From NCBI RefSeq assembly GCF_001514285.1, contig NZ_KQ949024.1, positions 772,700 to 836,699 on the forward strand: DNA of 64,000 nucleotides. Direction: 5' to 3'. Under the pieces are notes generated by a model, which worked only from the letters and a program-made list of their open reading frames with translations, ran no database searches and was not told the origin of the DNA. Shown piece by piece: positions 44,736 to 54,450 of this stretch; within the stretch, counting starts at the first letter, position 1, and every line of letters begins with the position of its first letter. The position numbers were made by a program, and so were the translations under genes. This DNA comes from Streptomyces sp. DSM 15324. Lineage in GTDB: Bacteria > Actinomycetota > Actinomycetes > Streptomycetales > Streptomycetaceae.

Positions 44736-46081
44736 TGGGCCGCCTCCTCGTTCTCGTCCTGGTCGGCGGGGGCTTCGGGGGCGGTCGGCTCGTAGACGAG
44801 GACCGCGCGGTTGTCGGGGCGCAGGCGGGCCTGGGCGACCTCCCGCACCTCCTCGGGCGTGATGTCCAGGACGCGCTGGACGGCGGTGAGGGCGAGCTGC
44901 GGGTCGCCGAACAGGACCGCGAACCGGCACAGTTCGTCCGCGCGGCCGGCGACGGTGCCGAGCCGGTCGAGCCACTCGCGCTCCAACTGGGCCTGCGCGC
45001 GCTCCATCTCCTCGGCCGTGGGGCCCTCCTCGGCGAACCGGGCGAGCTCCTCGTCGATGGCGGTCTCGACGACGGGCACCTCGACGTCCCCGGAGGTCTT
45101 CACGTCCAGCCAGCCCAGGGAGGGCGCTCCCGCGAGCCGCAGCAGCCCGAAGCCGGCCGCGACGGCGGTGCGGTCGCGGCGCACCAGCCGGTTGTACAGG
45201 CGGGAGGACTCGCCGCCGCCCAGGACGGTGAGCGCCAGGTCGGCCGCGTCGCACGCGCGCGTGCCGTCCTGCGGCAGACGGTAGGCGGCCATCAGCGCGC
45301 GGGCCGGGACCTCCTCCTCCACGACCTCGCGCAGCTGCTCGCCGATGACGTCGGGCAGCGTGCCGTCACGCGGCTCCGGCTTGCCGTCGTGGGAGGGGAT
45401 GGAGCCGAAGTACTTCTCGATCCACGCGAGCGTCTGCTCGGGGTCGATGTCGCCGACGACCGACAGGACGGCGTTGTTGGGCGCGTAGTACGTGCGGAAG
45501 AACGCGCGCGCGTCCTCCAGCGTCGCCGCGTCCAGGTCGGCCATCGAGCCGATCGGCGTGTGGTGGTAGGGGTGGCCGTCCGGGTAGGCGAGGGCGGTCA
45601 GCTTCTCGAAGGCGGTGCCGTACGGCACGTTGTCGTAGCGCTGGCGGCGTTCGTTCTTGACGACGTCGCGCTGGTTCTCCATGGACTCGTCGTCCAGGGC
45701 GGCGAGGAGGGAGCCCATGCGGTCGGCCTCCAGCCAGAGGGCGAGCTCCAGCTGGTGGGTGGGCATGGTCTCGAAGTAGTTGGTGCGCTCGAAGCTGGTG
45801 GTGCCGTTGAGCGAGCCGCCGGCGCCCTGGACCAGCTCGAAGTGGCCGTTGCCCTTGACCTGGGCGGATCCCTGGAACATGAGGTGCTCGAAAAGGTGAG
45901 CCAGGCCGGTACGGCCCTTGACTTCGTGGCGGGAGCCGACGTCGTACCAGAGGCACACCGCCGCGACGGGGGTCAGGTGGTCCTCGGAGAGCACCACGCG
46001 CAGGCCGTTGGCCAGGCGGTGCTCGGTCGCTGTCAGGCCCCCGGTGCCTGCCTGGTCTGTGGCCGTGTGACCCATGGGCAT
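44732..46081 (-). CDS. M16 zinc metallopeptidase, catalytic subunit
   Basis: A 449-residue M16B peptidase. The inverted zinc motif is HLFEH (62-66), and the distal Glu lies near residue 138 (VVKNERRQRYDN). The second half has the usual SSRLYNRLVRRDRTAVAAGF. It should degrade short unfolded peptides as a heterodimer with the inactive partner downstream. The ATG at 46081 has GGAAGG six bases ahead. It diverges from parC across a 267-base spacer. Confidence 0.93.
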   Translation of the reverse strand: MPMGHTATDQAGTGGLTATEHRLANGLRVVLSEDHLTPVAAVCLWYDVGSRHEVKGRTGLAHLFEHLMFQGSAQVKGNGHFELVQGAGGSLNGTTSFERTNYFETMPTHQLELALWLEADRMGSLLAALDDESMENQRDVVKNERRQRYDNVPYGTAFEKLTALAYPDGHPYHHTPIGSMADLDAATLEDARAFFRTYYAPNNAVLSVVGDIDPEQTLAWIEKYFGSIPSHDGKPEPRDGTLPDVIGEQLREVVEEEVPARALMAAYRLPQDGTRACDAADLALTVLGGGESSRLYNRLVRRDRTAVAAGFGLLRLAGAPSLGWLDVKTSGDVEVPVVETAIDEELARFAEEGPTAEEMERAQAQLEREWLDRLGTVAGRADELCRFAVLFGDPQLALTAVQRVLDITPEEVREVAQARLRPDNRAVLVYEPTAPEAPADQDENEEAAQ

Positions 46082-46348
46082 GTACGTCCTTCCGATCGCG
46101 GACGCGGTCGTGGAAACCGCGCGGTTCCTACCGGTCCTGTCACTGTATGCAAGCGCGCGGTGGGTCGGCGAAGTTCCCGGGGCCGGTACGCCGAGAGCGA
46201 GAATCCGGGACGTCGGACCGGATCGGACATGACGTACCCTGCGGGCAATCATGAGAGGGCGGGGGTCCTGGGCCCGTCTTGTCAGTGCCGCGGTCCACAA
46301 TGGACCGCGTCAGCATCCCTCACACGCCTCAGCAAGGAGCCGGCAGCG

Positions 46349-48805
46349 ATGGCCCGCCGCAGCACGAAGACCCCGCCGCCCGACGACTCGTACGAGGAGC
46401 GGATCCTCGACATCGACGTCGTCGACGAGATGCAGGGCTCCTTCCTCGAGTACGCGTACTCGGTCATCTACTCCCGCGCCCTGCCCGACGCCCGCGACGG
46501 ACTCAAGCCGGTGCACCGTCGCATCGTCTACCAGATGGCCGAGATGGGCCTGCGCCCCGACCGCGGGTACGTGAAGTGCGCGCGCGTCGTCGGCGAGGTC
46601 ATGGGCAAGCTGCACCCGCACGGCGACGCGTCGATCTACGACGCCCTGGTGCGCATGGCGCAGCCGTTCTCCATGCGCGTGCCCCTGGTCGACGGCCACG
46701 GCAACTTCGGCTCTCTGGGCAACGACGACCCGCCGGCCGCCATGCGGTACACGGAGTGCCGTCAGGCCGAGGCGACGAGCCTGATGACGGAGTCGATCGA
46801 CGAGGACACCGTCGACTTCGCGCCGAACTACGACGGCCAGGAGCAGGAGCCGGTGGCACTGCCCGCCGCCTTCCCGAACCTGCTGGTCAACGGCGCGTCC
46901 GGGATCGCGGTCGGCATGGCCACGAACATGCCGCCGCACAACCTGGGCGAGGTCGTCGCGGCCGCCCGGCACCTGATCCGTTACCCCAACGCGGATCTGG
47001 ACACCCTCATGAAGTTCGTCCCGGGGCCGGACCTGCCCACCGGTGGCCGGATCGTCGGTCTGTCCGGCGTCCGCGACGCCTACGAGACGGGCCGCGGCAC
47101 CTTCAAGATCCGCGCCACGGTCGCGGTGGAGACCGTGACGGCCCGCCGCAAGGGCCTGGTCGTCACGGAGCTGCCGTTCACGGTCGGCCCCGAGAAGGTC
47201 ATCGCCAAGATCAAGGACCTGGTCGGTTCGAAGAAGATCCAGGGCATCGCCGACGTCAAGGACCTGACCGACCGTCAGCACGGCCTGCGCCTGGTCATCG
47301 AGATCAAGAACGGCTTCGTGCCGGAGGCCGTCCTGGAGCAGCTCTACAAGCTGACGCCGATGGAGGAGTCCTTCGGCATCAACAACGTGGCGCTGGTGGA
47401 CGGCCAGCCGCTGACGCTGGGCCTCAAGGAGCTGCTGGAGGTCTATCTCGACCACCGCTTCGACGTGGTCCGCCGGCGCAGCGAGTACCGCCGCGGCAAG
47501 CGCCGCGACCGGCTGCACCTGGTGGAGGGCCTGCTCACGGCGCTCGTCGACATCGACGAGGTCATCCGACTGATCCGCTCCAGCGAGAACAGCGCGCAGG
47601 CCAAGGAGCGCCTGATCGAGCGCTTCTCGCTGTCGGAGATCCAGACCCAGTACATCCTCGACACTCCGCTGCGCCGTCTCACCAGGTTCGACCGGATCGA
47701 GCTGGAGGCGGAGAAGGAGCGGCTGGGCGCGGAGATCGCGGAGCTGACCCGGATCCTGGACTCGGACGCGGAGCTGCGCAAGCTGGTCTCCGCGGAACTG
47801 GCCGCGGTGGCCAAGAAGTTCGGCACCGAGCGGCGTACGGTCCTGCTGGAGTCGTCCGGCACCCCGGCCGCCGCCGTACCGCTCCAGGTCGCGGACGACC
47901 CGTGCCGGGTCCTGCTGTCGTCCACGGGCCTGCTGGCCCGTACGGCGAACGGCGAGCCCTTCACCGGTGAGGGCGACGACAGACGCGTCAAGCACGACGT
48001 GATCGTCTCGGCGGTGCCGGCCACCGCGCGCGGGGAGATCGGCGCGGTCACCTCGGCGGGCCGGCTGTTGCGGATCAACGTCGTCGACCTGCCGCAGCTG
48101 CCGGACACGGCGTCGGCACCCAACCTCGCGGGAGGCGCCCCGGTGGCGGAGTTCGTCTCCCTGGAGGGCGACGAGACGCTGGTCTGCCTGATCACGCTCG
48201 ACGAGTCCTCGCCCGGTCTGGCGCTCGGCACCGAGCAGGGCGTGGTCAAGCGGGTGGTGCCCGACTATCCGTCCAACAAGGAGGAGCTGGAGGTCATCAC
48301 CCTCAAGGAGGGCGACCGGATCGTGGGCGCGATCGAGCTGCGCACCGGCGAGGAGGACCTGGTCTTCATCACCGACGACGCCCAGCTGCTGCGCTACCAG
48401 GCGGCGCAGGTGCGTCCGCAGGGCCGTCCGGCGGGCGGCATGGCGGGCATCAAGCTCGCCGAGGGCGTGAAGGTCATCTCGTTCACCGCGGTGGACCCGT
48501 CCGTGGACGCGGTGGTCTTCACGGTCGCCGGCTCGCGCGGCACACTGGACGACTCCGTCCAGACGACGGCCAAGCTGACGCCGTTCGACCAGTACCCGCG
48601 CAAGGGCCGTGCCACCGGCGGTGTGCGCTGCCAGCGGTTCCTGAAGGGCGAGGACTGCCTGTCCTTCGCCTGGGCGGGCCCGGTCCCGGCGAAGGCGGCC
48701 CAGAAGAACGGCATGCCGGCCGAGCTGCCCGAGATGGACCCGCGCCGCGACGGCTCGGGCGTCTCCCTGCCGAAGACGGTGGGCGTGGTGGCGGGGCCGG
48801 TCTAG
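46349..48805 (+). CDS. parC: DNA topoisomerase IV subunit A (ParC)
   Basis: An 818-residue type IIA topoisomerase subunit. The catalytic tyrosine is Y134 in AMRYTE. The quinolone region reads GDASIYD (92-98), with Ala at the position of E. coli GyrA Ser83, as in many actinobacteria. The C-terminal beta-pinwheel (about 505-790) has only a degenerate GyrA box ([12 protein letters not shown]), which favours ParC over gyrase GyrA. The ATG has AAGGAG nine bases ahead. Its ParE partner is not in this window. Confidence 0.93.
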   Translation: MARRSTKTPPPDDSYEERILDIDVVDEMQGSFLEYAYSVIYSRALPDARDGLKPVHRRIVYQMAEMGLRPDRGYVKCARVVGEVMGKLHPHGDASIYDALVRMAQPFSMRVPLVDGHGNFGSLGNDDPPAAMRYTECRQAEATSLMTESIDEDTVDFAPNYDGQEQEPVALPAAFPNLLVNGASGIAVGMATNMPPHNLGEVVAAARHLIRYPNADLDTLMKFVPGPDLPTGGRIVGLSGVRDAYETGRGTFKIRATVAVETVTARRKGLVVTELPFTVGPEKVIAKIKDLVGSKKIQGIADVKDLTDRQHGLRLVIEIKNGFVPEAVLEQLYKLTPMEESFGINNVALVDGQPLTLGLKELLEVYLDHRFDVVRRRSEYRRGKRRDRLHLVEGLLTALVDIDEVIRLIRSSENSAQAKERLIERFSLSEIQTQYILDTPLRRLTRFDRIELEAEKERLGAEIAELTRILDSDAELRKLVSAELAAVAKKFGTERRTVLLESSGTPAAAVPLQVADDPCRVLLSSTGLLARTANGEPFTGEGDDRRVKHDVIVSAVPATARGEIGAVTSAGRLLRINVVDLPQLPDTASAPNLAGGAPVAEFVSLEGDETLVCLITLDESSPGLALGTEQGVVKRVVPDYPSNKEELEVITLKEGDRIVGAIELRTGEEDLVFITDDAQLLRYQAAQVRPQGRPAGGMAGIKLAEGVKVISFTAVDPSVDAVVFTVAGSRGTLDDSVQTTAKLTPFDQYPRKGRATGGVRCQRFLKGEDCLSFAWAGPVPAKAAQKNGMPAELPEMDPRRDGSGVSLPKTVGVVAGPV

Positions 48806-48859
48806 GCCGGTTCGGACGGTCCGTGCCGGCCCGGGCGGTCCAAGCCGGTTCGGACGGTC
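48806..48859. repeat. 16-bp direct repeat between parC and the CobW gene
   Basis: GCCGGTTCGGACGGTC occurs at 48806-48821 (overlapping the parC stop region) and again at 48844-48859. A partial copy, GCCGGTTCG, lies inside the end of the CobW gene at 48875. The spacer between two converging genes consists mostly of this repeat; no classical hairpin is clear. Confidence 0.8.
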
Positions 48860-48867
48860 TACGCGGT

Positions 48868-49935
48868 CTAGTAGGCCGGTTCGCCGGGGTCCGACGCGCC
48901 GTCCGGATCCTGTACGTAGCGCAGGACGCCCCACATGCCGTGCTCGTCGGCGTGCGGGGCGTCGCTGCCGCAGGCCTGGAGCTCCTTGCCGAGCGCCTCG
49001 GCGTCGATGCCGGTGCCGATGAGGACGAGCTGGGTGAGGCGGTCCTCGGCGGGGCCGCGGCGCTCCGGGTAGAAGCGCAGGAAGCGGCCGACGGCGTGCA
49101 CGGCGTAGCGGTTCAGGACGTCGTACGCGCCGAAGTCGACGTACCCCTTGATGCGGTAGAGCCCCTCGGGCCTGCTGTCGAGGAAGGCCATCAACCGGCG
49201 CGGGTCGAGGGGGACTTCGGAGACGAAGGAGACGCTGTCGTAGGCCGCGTGCAGGTGTCCGCCGTGGTCCTCGTCGTCGCCGTGCTCGTGCAGGTCGTCG
49301 AAGGACAGCTGTCCGACGCGTTCCTCACCGGGCCGGCAGTCGAAGAGGAACTCCGGGTCGACCCGGCCGTACGTCGCGGGGACGACCGCCGCGCGGTCGG
49401 TGAGCGAGCGGACGAGCTCCAGGACGTGCCCGGCCCGCGGGGCACGGTCGATCTTGTTCACGACGACCAGGTCGGCGAGGGCGAGATGCCGGTCGATCCC
49501 GGGGTGCTTGGCGCGGGTGTCGTCGAACTCGGCGGCGTCGACGACCTCGACGAGCCCTCCGTACACGATCCCCGGGTGCTCGCTGGCGAGCACCATCCGC
49601 ACCAGTTCCTCGGGTTCGGCGAGACCGCTCGCCTCGATGACGATGACGTCGATGCCGGTGTCGGGGTGGGCGAGCCGCTCCAGGTACACGTCGAGTTCGC
49701 TCGCGTCGACGGCACAGCACAGACAGCCGTTGCCTAGGGAGACGGTGGAGTCGCCGAGCGCGCCGGCCACGGCCATGGCGTCGATCTCGATCGCCCCGAA
49801 GTCGTTGACGATCGCCCCGATGCGGCTGCCCCCGCTGCGGTGCAGGAGGTGGTTGAGCAGGGTCGTCTTGCCGGAGCCGAGGAATCCGGCGAGTACGACG
49901 ACCGGGATCTGCTGCGGACTGCGGCTCTGCGTCAC
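48868..49935 (-). CDS. CobW/COG0523 family metal-chaperone GTPase
   Basis: A 355-residue G3E GTPase. Walker A is GFLGSGKT (17-24), the metal-binding motif is G-C-L-C-C (70-74), and the guanine motif is NKID. A His/Asp-rich stretch (LHEHGDDEDHGGHLH, about 220-235) probably binds metal. The C-terminal CobW_C domain is present. Members deliver Zn2+ or other metals to client enzymes under scarcity. The GTG at 49935 has AGAGAGG eight bases upstream. It converges on parC. Confidence 0.93.
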   Translation of the reverse strand: MTQSRSPQQIPVVVLAGFLGSGKTTLLNHLLHRSGGSRIGAIVNDFGAIEIDAMAVAGALGDSTVSLGNGCLCCAVDASELDVYLERLAHPDTGIDVIVIEASGLAEPEELVRMVLASEHPGIVYGGLVEVVDAAEFDDTRAKHPGIDRHLALADLVVVNKIDRAPRAGHVLELVRSLTDRAAVVPATYGRVDPEFLFDCRPGEERVGQLSFDDLHEHGDDEDHGGHLHAAYDSVSFVSEVPLDPRRLMAFLDSRPEGLYRIKGYVDFGAYDVLNRYAVHAVGRFLRFYPERRGPAEDRLTQLVLIGTGIDAEALGKELQACGSDAPHADEHGMWGVLRYVQDPDGASDPGEPAY

Positions 49936-50254
49936 CGTGCGACCTCTCTGACACCTGCGCGCACTCCGGCTCACGGCCGCGGAGCGCGTACGACGATGGG
50001 ACGCGCCCCAGGATACGAGTCCGCCCAATCCCCCCTAAGTGAACGATTGTTAGCAGCACTTGCCGGGCAGACGTCTGGCAAGGCGCCCTGGCGTGCGACC
50101 CTCGCTTCCCTCCGTGCGCCTCCCCTCCGCCTCCCCCGCCGATCAGAGCGGCTCGGCACCCTGGGAGACGGCAAGCGCCGCCCACCCCGCCGGTACCCGT
50201 CACTCCACCCGCACCCCGACGACCGGCGCACGGCCGCCTGATTCGGGGGTTGAC
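49936..50254. other. Divergent intergenic region (CobW / DUF6082)
   Basis: About 320 bases holding both promoters. An A/T-rich segment (AAGTGAACGATTGTTAGCAG, 50038-50057) is followed by the palindrome CAGACGTCTG (50068-50077). If the CobW gene is zinc-controlled, a Zur site would be expected, but I do not recognise a convincing one. Confidence 0.4.
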
Positions 50255-50812
50255 ATGGCCACACAGAAGTCTCGGACGCGGGGGCTCGCTCCTGTCGCCG
50301 CGGCGGGCCTCGGCCTCGCGGCCGGTGCCCTCGCGGCACTCACCGTCCAGCGAAGCACCCTCACCGCGCTGCGCACCCGGCTGGAGCGCCTGGAACGGGC
50401 GGTCCCCGCGCCGCCCGACACGAACCTCGCCCACCAGCAGCGGCTGCACTGGGAACTGCTGAGCAAGGCGATCGACAGCCCCGAGCTGGCCGAGGTGCTG
50501 GACATCTTCGAGGTGCCGGCGTCGCCCCAGAAGCGACGGCAGTACCTGTTCGCCAACGCCCTGTACACGAACCTTCTCTTCTACCACCGCATCGGCAACC
50601 TCACCCGCGAGGAGTTCCACGGCCGGATGCGCGGACTGCTCCAGAACCCCGTCGTCCGGGAGTACTGGTACGCCACCCAGGGTCAGCGCGCGACCCTCCC
50701 CGCCGACTCGGTCGAGGCCGACCTCGGCCGCATGGTCGACGAGCTGCTGCGGCAGCTCGAAGAGGCCGATGTGGACGAGTGGTGGGTGGTGGGCGAGCCA
50801 CCGGCCGAGTAG
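50255..50812 (+). CDS. DUF6082 family protein
   Basis: A 185-residue protein. A single N-terminal membrane helix (about 12-30, Gly/Ala-rich) and a short coiled coil (LRTRLERLERAV) precede a soluble domain. That domain has the patterns HQQRLHWELLSKAID, FANALYTNLLFYHRIG and FHGRMRGLLQNPVVREYW, which identify DUF6082, a family common in Streptomyces with no known role. The ATG has GGGGG six bases ahead. Confidence 0.88.
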   Translation: MATQKSRTRGLAPVAAAGLGLAAGALAALTVQRSTLTALRTRLERLERAVPAPPDTNLAHQQRLHWELLSKAIDSPELAEVLDIFEVPASPQKRRQYLFANALYTNLLFYHRIGNLTREEFHGRMRGLLQNPVVREYWYATQGQRATLPADSVEADLGRMVDELLRQLEEADVDEWWVVGEPPAE

Positions 50813-51023
50813 ACGGCGCGCGCCGTGAGGTTCACGCCGACGGCCCATAACGAACCGATCAAGTGCACAGTTGAGGGGGGCGTCAGGGAGTTGACTCGCG
50901 CTTGATCGCGTAGAGGACCCCACACCATCGTCGCCTACGCCGCCGGATGACGAGTGCACCCCACAGGGTCCGCCTTGCACCGAGCAGTCGTCGTGCGCAA
51001 GCCAAGGACCAAGGGAAACAACA

Positions 51024-51263
51024 GTGAGTCAGATCATCCGTCGGATCGGTGCGGCCCCAGCCGAGCGGGGGAGCACGGGCGGGGGCAACTGCCCCGACAT
51101 CTTCGAGTTGGCCGACGGGAACTTCGCCGTGATCGGTACGGACGCCACGGATTCGCTGGATCCCGGTCTCCCGTCCGACGCCTCCCGCGCCGACTACGAA
51201 CGCATCGTCGTCATCACCCGCGAGACCCTGATTCGTGCGAAGGCCGACATCCCGGACGCGTGA
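51024..51263 (+). CDS. Small conserved hypothetical protein (79 aa)
   Basis: A 79-residue protein with the pattern C-P-D-I-F-E-L-x-D-G-N-F-A-V-I-G-T-D-A-T-D, then ERIVVITRETLIRAKADIP. This compact alpha/beta module recurs in Streptomyces, often near XRE or DUF6879-type regulator genes. Its function is unknown. The GTG follows AAGGG at 8-base spacing. It is separated from DUF6082 by 211 bases and is probably transcribed alone. Confidence 0.82.
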   Translation: MSQIIRRIGAAPAERGSTGGGNCPDIFELADGNFAVIGTDATDSLDPGLPSDASRADYERIVVITRETLIRAKADIPDA

Positions 51264-51355
51264 CACCGCTTCGGGGAGGGCCGTCCGGCACCGGCACCGG
51301 CGGCCCGCGTCGGGTGGCCGGTGCGCCACCGCGTCGCGCGGCCCGGTCCGCCGGC

Positions 51356-51378
51356 CGGGCCTGCGCAGCGCAGGCCCG
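51356..51378. terminator. Bidirectional terminator
   Basis: CGGGCCTGCGC and GCGCAGGCCCG flank a single A (51356-51366 with 51368-51378). It lies between the converging 79-residue gene and the monooxygenase gene; further G/C-rich pairings surround it. Confidence 0.75.
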
Positions 51379-51438
51379 AGCGGGGGCCGTCCCGGGCCGG
51401 TCCGGACCGCTGCACGGCGCCGTCGCCTCCGGCTCGGT

Positions 51439-52476
51439 TCAGGCGAGTGCGTTCACCGCTGCCGCGAAGACCCGCGGCAGCCGGGCGGCCGCCGGGGTGA
51501 TGCGCGGGCCCAGAGCGCGCTGTGTGCGGGCCCGCACCAGGGTTTCGGTGAGGAGCCGGTGGCGGCGGGTGACTCGGCGCCAGTCGCTCTCGTAGCGGCC
51601 CGGGGTGCCGCGGCGGACGTTGGCGACCAGGACCTCGGCGCCCGTGAGCGCGAGGGAGATGCCCTCGCCGGTCAGCGCGTCGACGTAGCCGGCGGCGTCG
51701 CCGACCAGCAGGACCCGCCCGTGGACGCGGGTACGGGCGCGCTGGCGCAGCGGCCCCGCGCCGCGCACCGGGGTGACGGCCGCTTCCGGCGGGAGCCGCG
51801 CCACCAGTTCGGGGAACGCCCGCAGGTGGTCGCCGAAGGGGGCGCGGCGGCCCGTCAGCAGGGCGACACCGACCAGCCCGGGACCGAGCGGGGTGACGTA
51901 CGCCTCCCCCTCCACGCCCCAGTGCACCTCGACGTACGACGACCAGGGCGGCACCGCGTAATGCCGGCGCAGCCCGTACCGCGCCTCCCCCGCGCCCCGC
52001 GGTGGGGCGCCGAGGCCCAGGGCGCGGCGTACCGGCGAGTGCAGCCCGTCCGCGGCCACGAGCCACCGGGCGCGCAGTCCCGTGCCGGGGACAGTCACGC
52101 CCGCGCCGTCCTGCCGCACCTCCGCCACCCGCAGCGGCAGGACGGGCACACCCGCATCCAGCACGGCGCGGTGCAGGGCGCCGTGCAGGGCCGTGCGGCG
52201 CACGCCGAGACCGGGCCCGCGCCGGAACGCGGCCTGCACCGCGCGGGGTCCCTGGACGTACCGGATGCCGGCCAGGGGGCGGCCGGGGACCTCCAGTCCC
52301 AGCGCGCCGAGGGCGCGGACGGCGCCCGGCATCAGGCCCTCACCGCACGCCTTGTCGACCGGCGCGGGGCGCGGCTCGACGACGACCGTGTCGAGACCGG
52401 CGCGCGCCGCGTGCAGGGCAGTGGCCAGACCGGCGGGTCCGCCTCCGGCGATCACCAGGTCGTGCACGGGTCTCAC
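51439..52476 (-). CDS. FAD-dependent monooxygenase / geranylgeranyl-reductase-like flavoprotein
   Basis: A 345-residue group A flavoprotein. The Rossmann motif is IAGGGPAGLATALHAARAG (8-26). DKACGEGLMP and the second FAD motif VLLVGDAAGYVDALTGEGI are also present. In the characterised phenolic-lipid operons (srsABC of S. griseus and the agq genes of Actinoplanes) a similar enzyme hydroxylates the resorcinol ring. The CGEGL motif also occurs in prenyl reductases, so reduction of a prenyl chain is an alternative. The GTG start overlaps the methyltransferase stop by four bases. Confidence 0.88.
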   Translation of the reverse strand: MRPVHDLVIAGGGPAGLATALHAARAGLDTVVVEPRPAPVDKACGEGLMPGAVRALGALGLEVPGRPLAGIRYVQGPRAVQAAFRRGPGLGVRRTALHGALHRAVLDAGVPVLPLRVAEVRQDGAGVTVPGTGLRARWLVAADGLHSPVRRALGLGAPPRGAGEARYGLRRHYAVPPWSSYVEVHWGVEGEAYVTPLGPGLVGVALLTGRRAPFGDHLRAFPELVARLPPEAAVTPVRGAGPLRQRARTRVHGRVLLVGDAAGYVDALTGEGISLALTGAEVLVANVRRGTPGRYESDWRRVTRRHRLLTETLVRARTQRALGPRITPAAARLPRVFAAAVNALA

Positions 52477-52994
52477 GCGGGCCCCGCGAGGGCCAGAGCG
52501 GTGTTCTCACAGCGGACGCGGACCGTCAGCAGCGCCGCGTTGGCGAGGCTGAAGGCGGCCGCGGTCAGCCAGGCGGAGTGCACGAGCGGAAGCGCGGCGA
52601 TCTCCACGACCACCGCGAGATAGTTGGGGTGGCGCAGGAAACGGTAGGGTCCCGCGGCGACCAGGCGGGCCCCGGGCACGACGATGACCCGGGTGTTCCA
52701 GAATGGTCCGAGCGTGGTCACGCACCACCAGCGCAGTCCCTGGGCCAGCACCGCGAGCGCCAGCATGGGCCAGCCCAGAGCGGGCAGGAAGGGCCGGTCC
52801 GCCAGCGCGGGTTCGAGCAGACAGCACACCAGCAGCCCCGTGTGCAGGGCGACCATGACGGGGTAGTGCCCCCGGCCGTGCTCCACTCCGGCGCGGGCGA
52901 GGGTCAGGGCGGCGTTGCGCCGGGCGACGAGGAGTTCCGCGAGGCGTTCGGCGGCGACGGCGAGGAGGACCAGCGCGTACCAGGACATGGGCAT
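52473..52994 (-). CDS. Isoprenylcysteine-carboxyl-methyltransferase-like membrane methyltransferase
   Basis: A 173-residue integral membrane protein with about five helices. The C-terminal signature GPYRFLRHPNYLAVVVE (about 122-138) is the S-adenosylmethionine site of the ICMT/PEMT group. In srs/agq-type clusters the corresponding enzyme O-methylates the alkylresorcinol or alkylquinol. The ATG is 3 bases after the PKS stop, with GGTGAGGG upstream, and the gene overlaps the flavoprotein gene downstream. The three form one operon. Confidence 0.9.
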   Translation of the reverse strand: MPMSWYALVLLAVAAERLAELLVARRNAALTLARAGVEHGRGHYPVMVALHTGLLVCCLLEPALADRPFLPALGWPMLALAVLAQGLRWWCVTTLGPFWNTRVIVVPGARLVAAGPYRFLRHPNYLAVVVEIAALPLVHSAWLTAAAFSLANAALLTVRVRCENTALALAGPA

Positions 52995-52997
52995 CCC

Positions 52998-54425
52998 TCA
53001 CCAGCGCAGGAGGACGAGTTCGGAGCAGAAGCCGGGCCCCATCGCGAGCAGCAGACCCCAGGTGCCGGGCGCGGGCCGGCCGGCCGCCCGGATGCTCTCC
53101 AGGACGTGCAGGACGGAGACCGAGGACATGTTCCCCGCCGCCGCGAGGGAGCGCCGCGCCAGGTCCAGGGCATCGGGCGGCAGCTCCAGTGCGTCGGTCA
53201 GCGCGGACAGCACCCTCGGGCCGCCCGGATGACACACCCAGGTTCCGATGTCCTCGACGGTGAGACCGTGTTCGGCGAGGAAGTCGCGCAGGTCGCGGCC
53301 GACGTGCTCGCGCACGAGGGCCGGCACGCCCGCGTCGATCACCACACGGAATCCGCCGGCCCCGATCTCCCATCCGAGCAGCCGCTCGCTGTCCGGGTAC
53401 AGACGGCTGCGCGTGGCGACCACCGACGGGCCGGCCGCCGCGTCGGGTGGTCCGGCATGTGGTCCGGCGCCGCCGCGGCGCGCCACGAGCGCGGCCGCGC
53501 CGTCGCCGAACAGGGCGCCGGCGACGAGGTTGGCGCGCGAGTCGTCGCGCCGCTGGAGCGTCAGCGAGCACAGTTCCACGGTGAGCAGGACCGCGACGCC
53601 GCCGGGATGCCCGCGCAGGTAGTCGTGCACCCGGGCGAGTCCCGCGGCGCCCGCCACGCATCCCAGGCCGAACACCGGCAGCCTCTTGACGTCGGGCCGC
53701 AGTCCGATGCGTCCGGCAAGGCGTGCGTCGAGGGACGGCGCTGCGACGCCGGTGATGGAGGCGCACACGAGCAGGTCCACGTCGGCCGGCCCGAGCCCCG
53801 CCTCCGTCAGCGCCCCCGTCACGGCCGCCTCGCCCAGCTCCAGGCCCGCCGCGAGCCACGCGTCGTTCGCCTGCCCGAAGTCGCCGAGAGCGGCGTACCG
53901 CTCGATCGGCAGGGCGAGGTGGCGTGTACGCACCCCGGAGGCGGCGTGCAGACGGCGCAGCACCGCGCGGTCGGCCCCCGGGGGCAGACACAGGTCGCCG
54001 ATCCGCTCGGTGAGGTCCTCCTGGGCGTACCGGTGCGGGGGCAACACGGTCCGGACGGCGGCGACGGTCGTGGTGGGGGCGGCCGGGGCGGGAGCGGGCA
54101 CCGTGCCGGCGGGCGTGGCGGGGGCGGGCGCGGCAGGGGCGGGCGTGGCGGGGGCGGTTGCCGTGTCGGCGGGCCTGGGGGCGGTGGGGGTCGTCGCGGC
54201 GCCGGTGGCGGGCGCGGCGGTCATGGCGGTGGCGGCGGCGGTCGTCATGGCGGTGGCGGTGGTCATGGCGGTGGCAGCGGCGGTCGTCATGGCGGTGGCG
54301 GCCGTGTTACCGGTGGCGGCCGTCCGGCCGGGCGCGAGCGACGGCGCGGCCGCGGCGGCCGGAGGACCGGCGGACGGGGCCGCGGCGGGGGACGCCGCTG
54401 CGTCGGCGATCGCGGGGACACGCAT
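52998..54425 (-). CDS. Type III polyketide synthase (alkylresorcinol/alkylpyrone type)
   Basis: A 475-residue protein, about 110 residues longer than usual. The thiolase-fold core (about 120-475) has the full Cys-His-Asn triad: C in VFGLGCVAGAAG, H in WVCHPGGPRVL and N in LAAAGNMSSVSV. It should condense a fatty acyl starter with malonyl-CoA units. The extra N-terminus is Ala/Thr/Pro low-complexity sequence encoded by a 42-bp repeat. Its ATG has GAGGAAGG about 10 bases ahead, which supports it; but only 25 bases separate it from the divergent prenyltransferase, so an internal start is possible. Confidence 0.92.
   Translation of the reverse strand: MRVPAIADAAASPAAAPSAGPPAAAAAPSLAPGRTAATGNTAATAMTTAAATAMTTATAMTTAAATAMTAAPATGAATTPTAPRPADTATAPATPAPAAPAPATPAGTVPAPAPAAPTTTVAAVRTVLPPHRYAQEDLTERIGDLCLPPGADRAVLRRLHAASGVRTRHLALPIERYAALGDFGQANDAWLAAGLELGEAAVTGALTEAGLGPADVDLLVCASITGVAAPSLDARLAGRIGLRPDVKRLPVFGLGCVAGAAGLARVHDYLRGHPGGVAVLLTVELCSLTLQRRDDSRANLVAGALFGDGAAALVARRGGAGPHAGPPDAAAGPSVVATRSRLYPDSERLLGWEIGAGGFRVVIDAGVPALVREHVGRDLRDFLAEHGLTVEDIGTWVCHPGGPRVLSALTDALELPPDALDLARRSLAAAGNMSSVSVLHVLESIRAAGRPAPGTWGLLLAMGPGFCSELVLLRW
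54222..54305. repeat. 42-bp tandem repeat in the PKS 5' region
   Basis: CATGGCGGTGGC recurs at 54222, 54246, 54264 and 54288 (spacings 24, 18, 24), making two copies of a 42-bp unit. In the PKS frame it encodes a repeating 14-residue Ala/Met/Thr unit. It may be repeat-expanded coding sequence or divergent promoter DNA that happens to be open. Confidence 0.8.
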
Positions 54426-54450
54426 GCCGGCAATGCCTTCCTCGTGCCGG

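Noticed and set aside
45389..46348. A 320-residue extension at the N-terminus of ParC
   Set aside because: It lies antisense to the M16 peptidase gene, and AAGGAG precedes the internal ATG that matches the family start.
50888..50916. Housekeeping promoter TTGACT...TAGAGG ahead of the 79-residue gene
   Set aside because: The spacing is 14 bases, too short for a HrdB-type promoter, and no better -10 is present.
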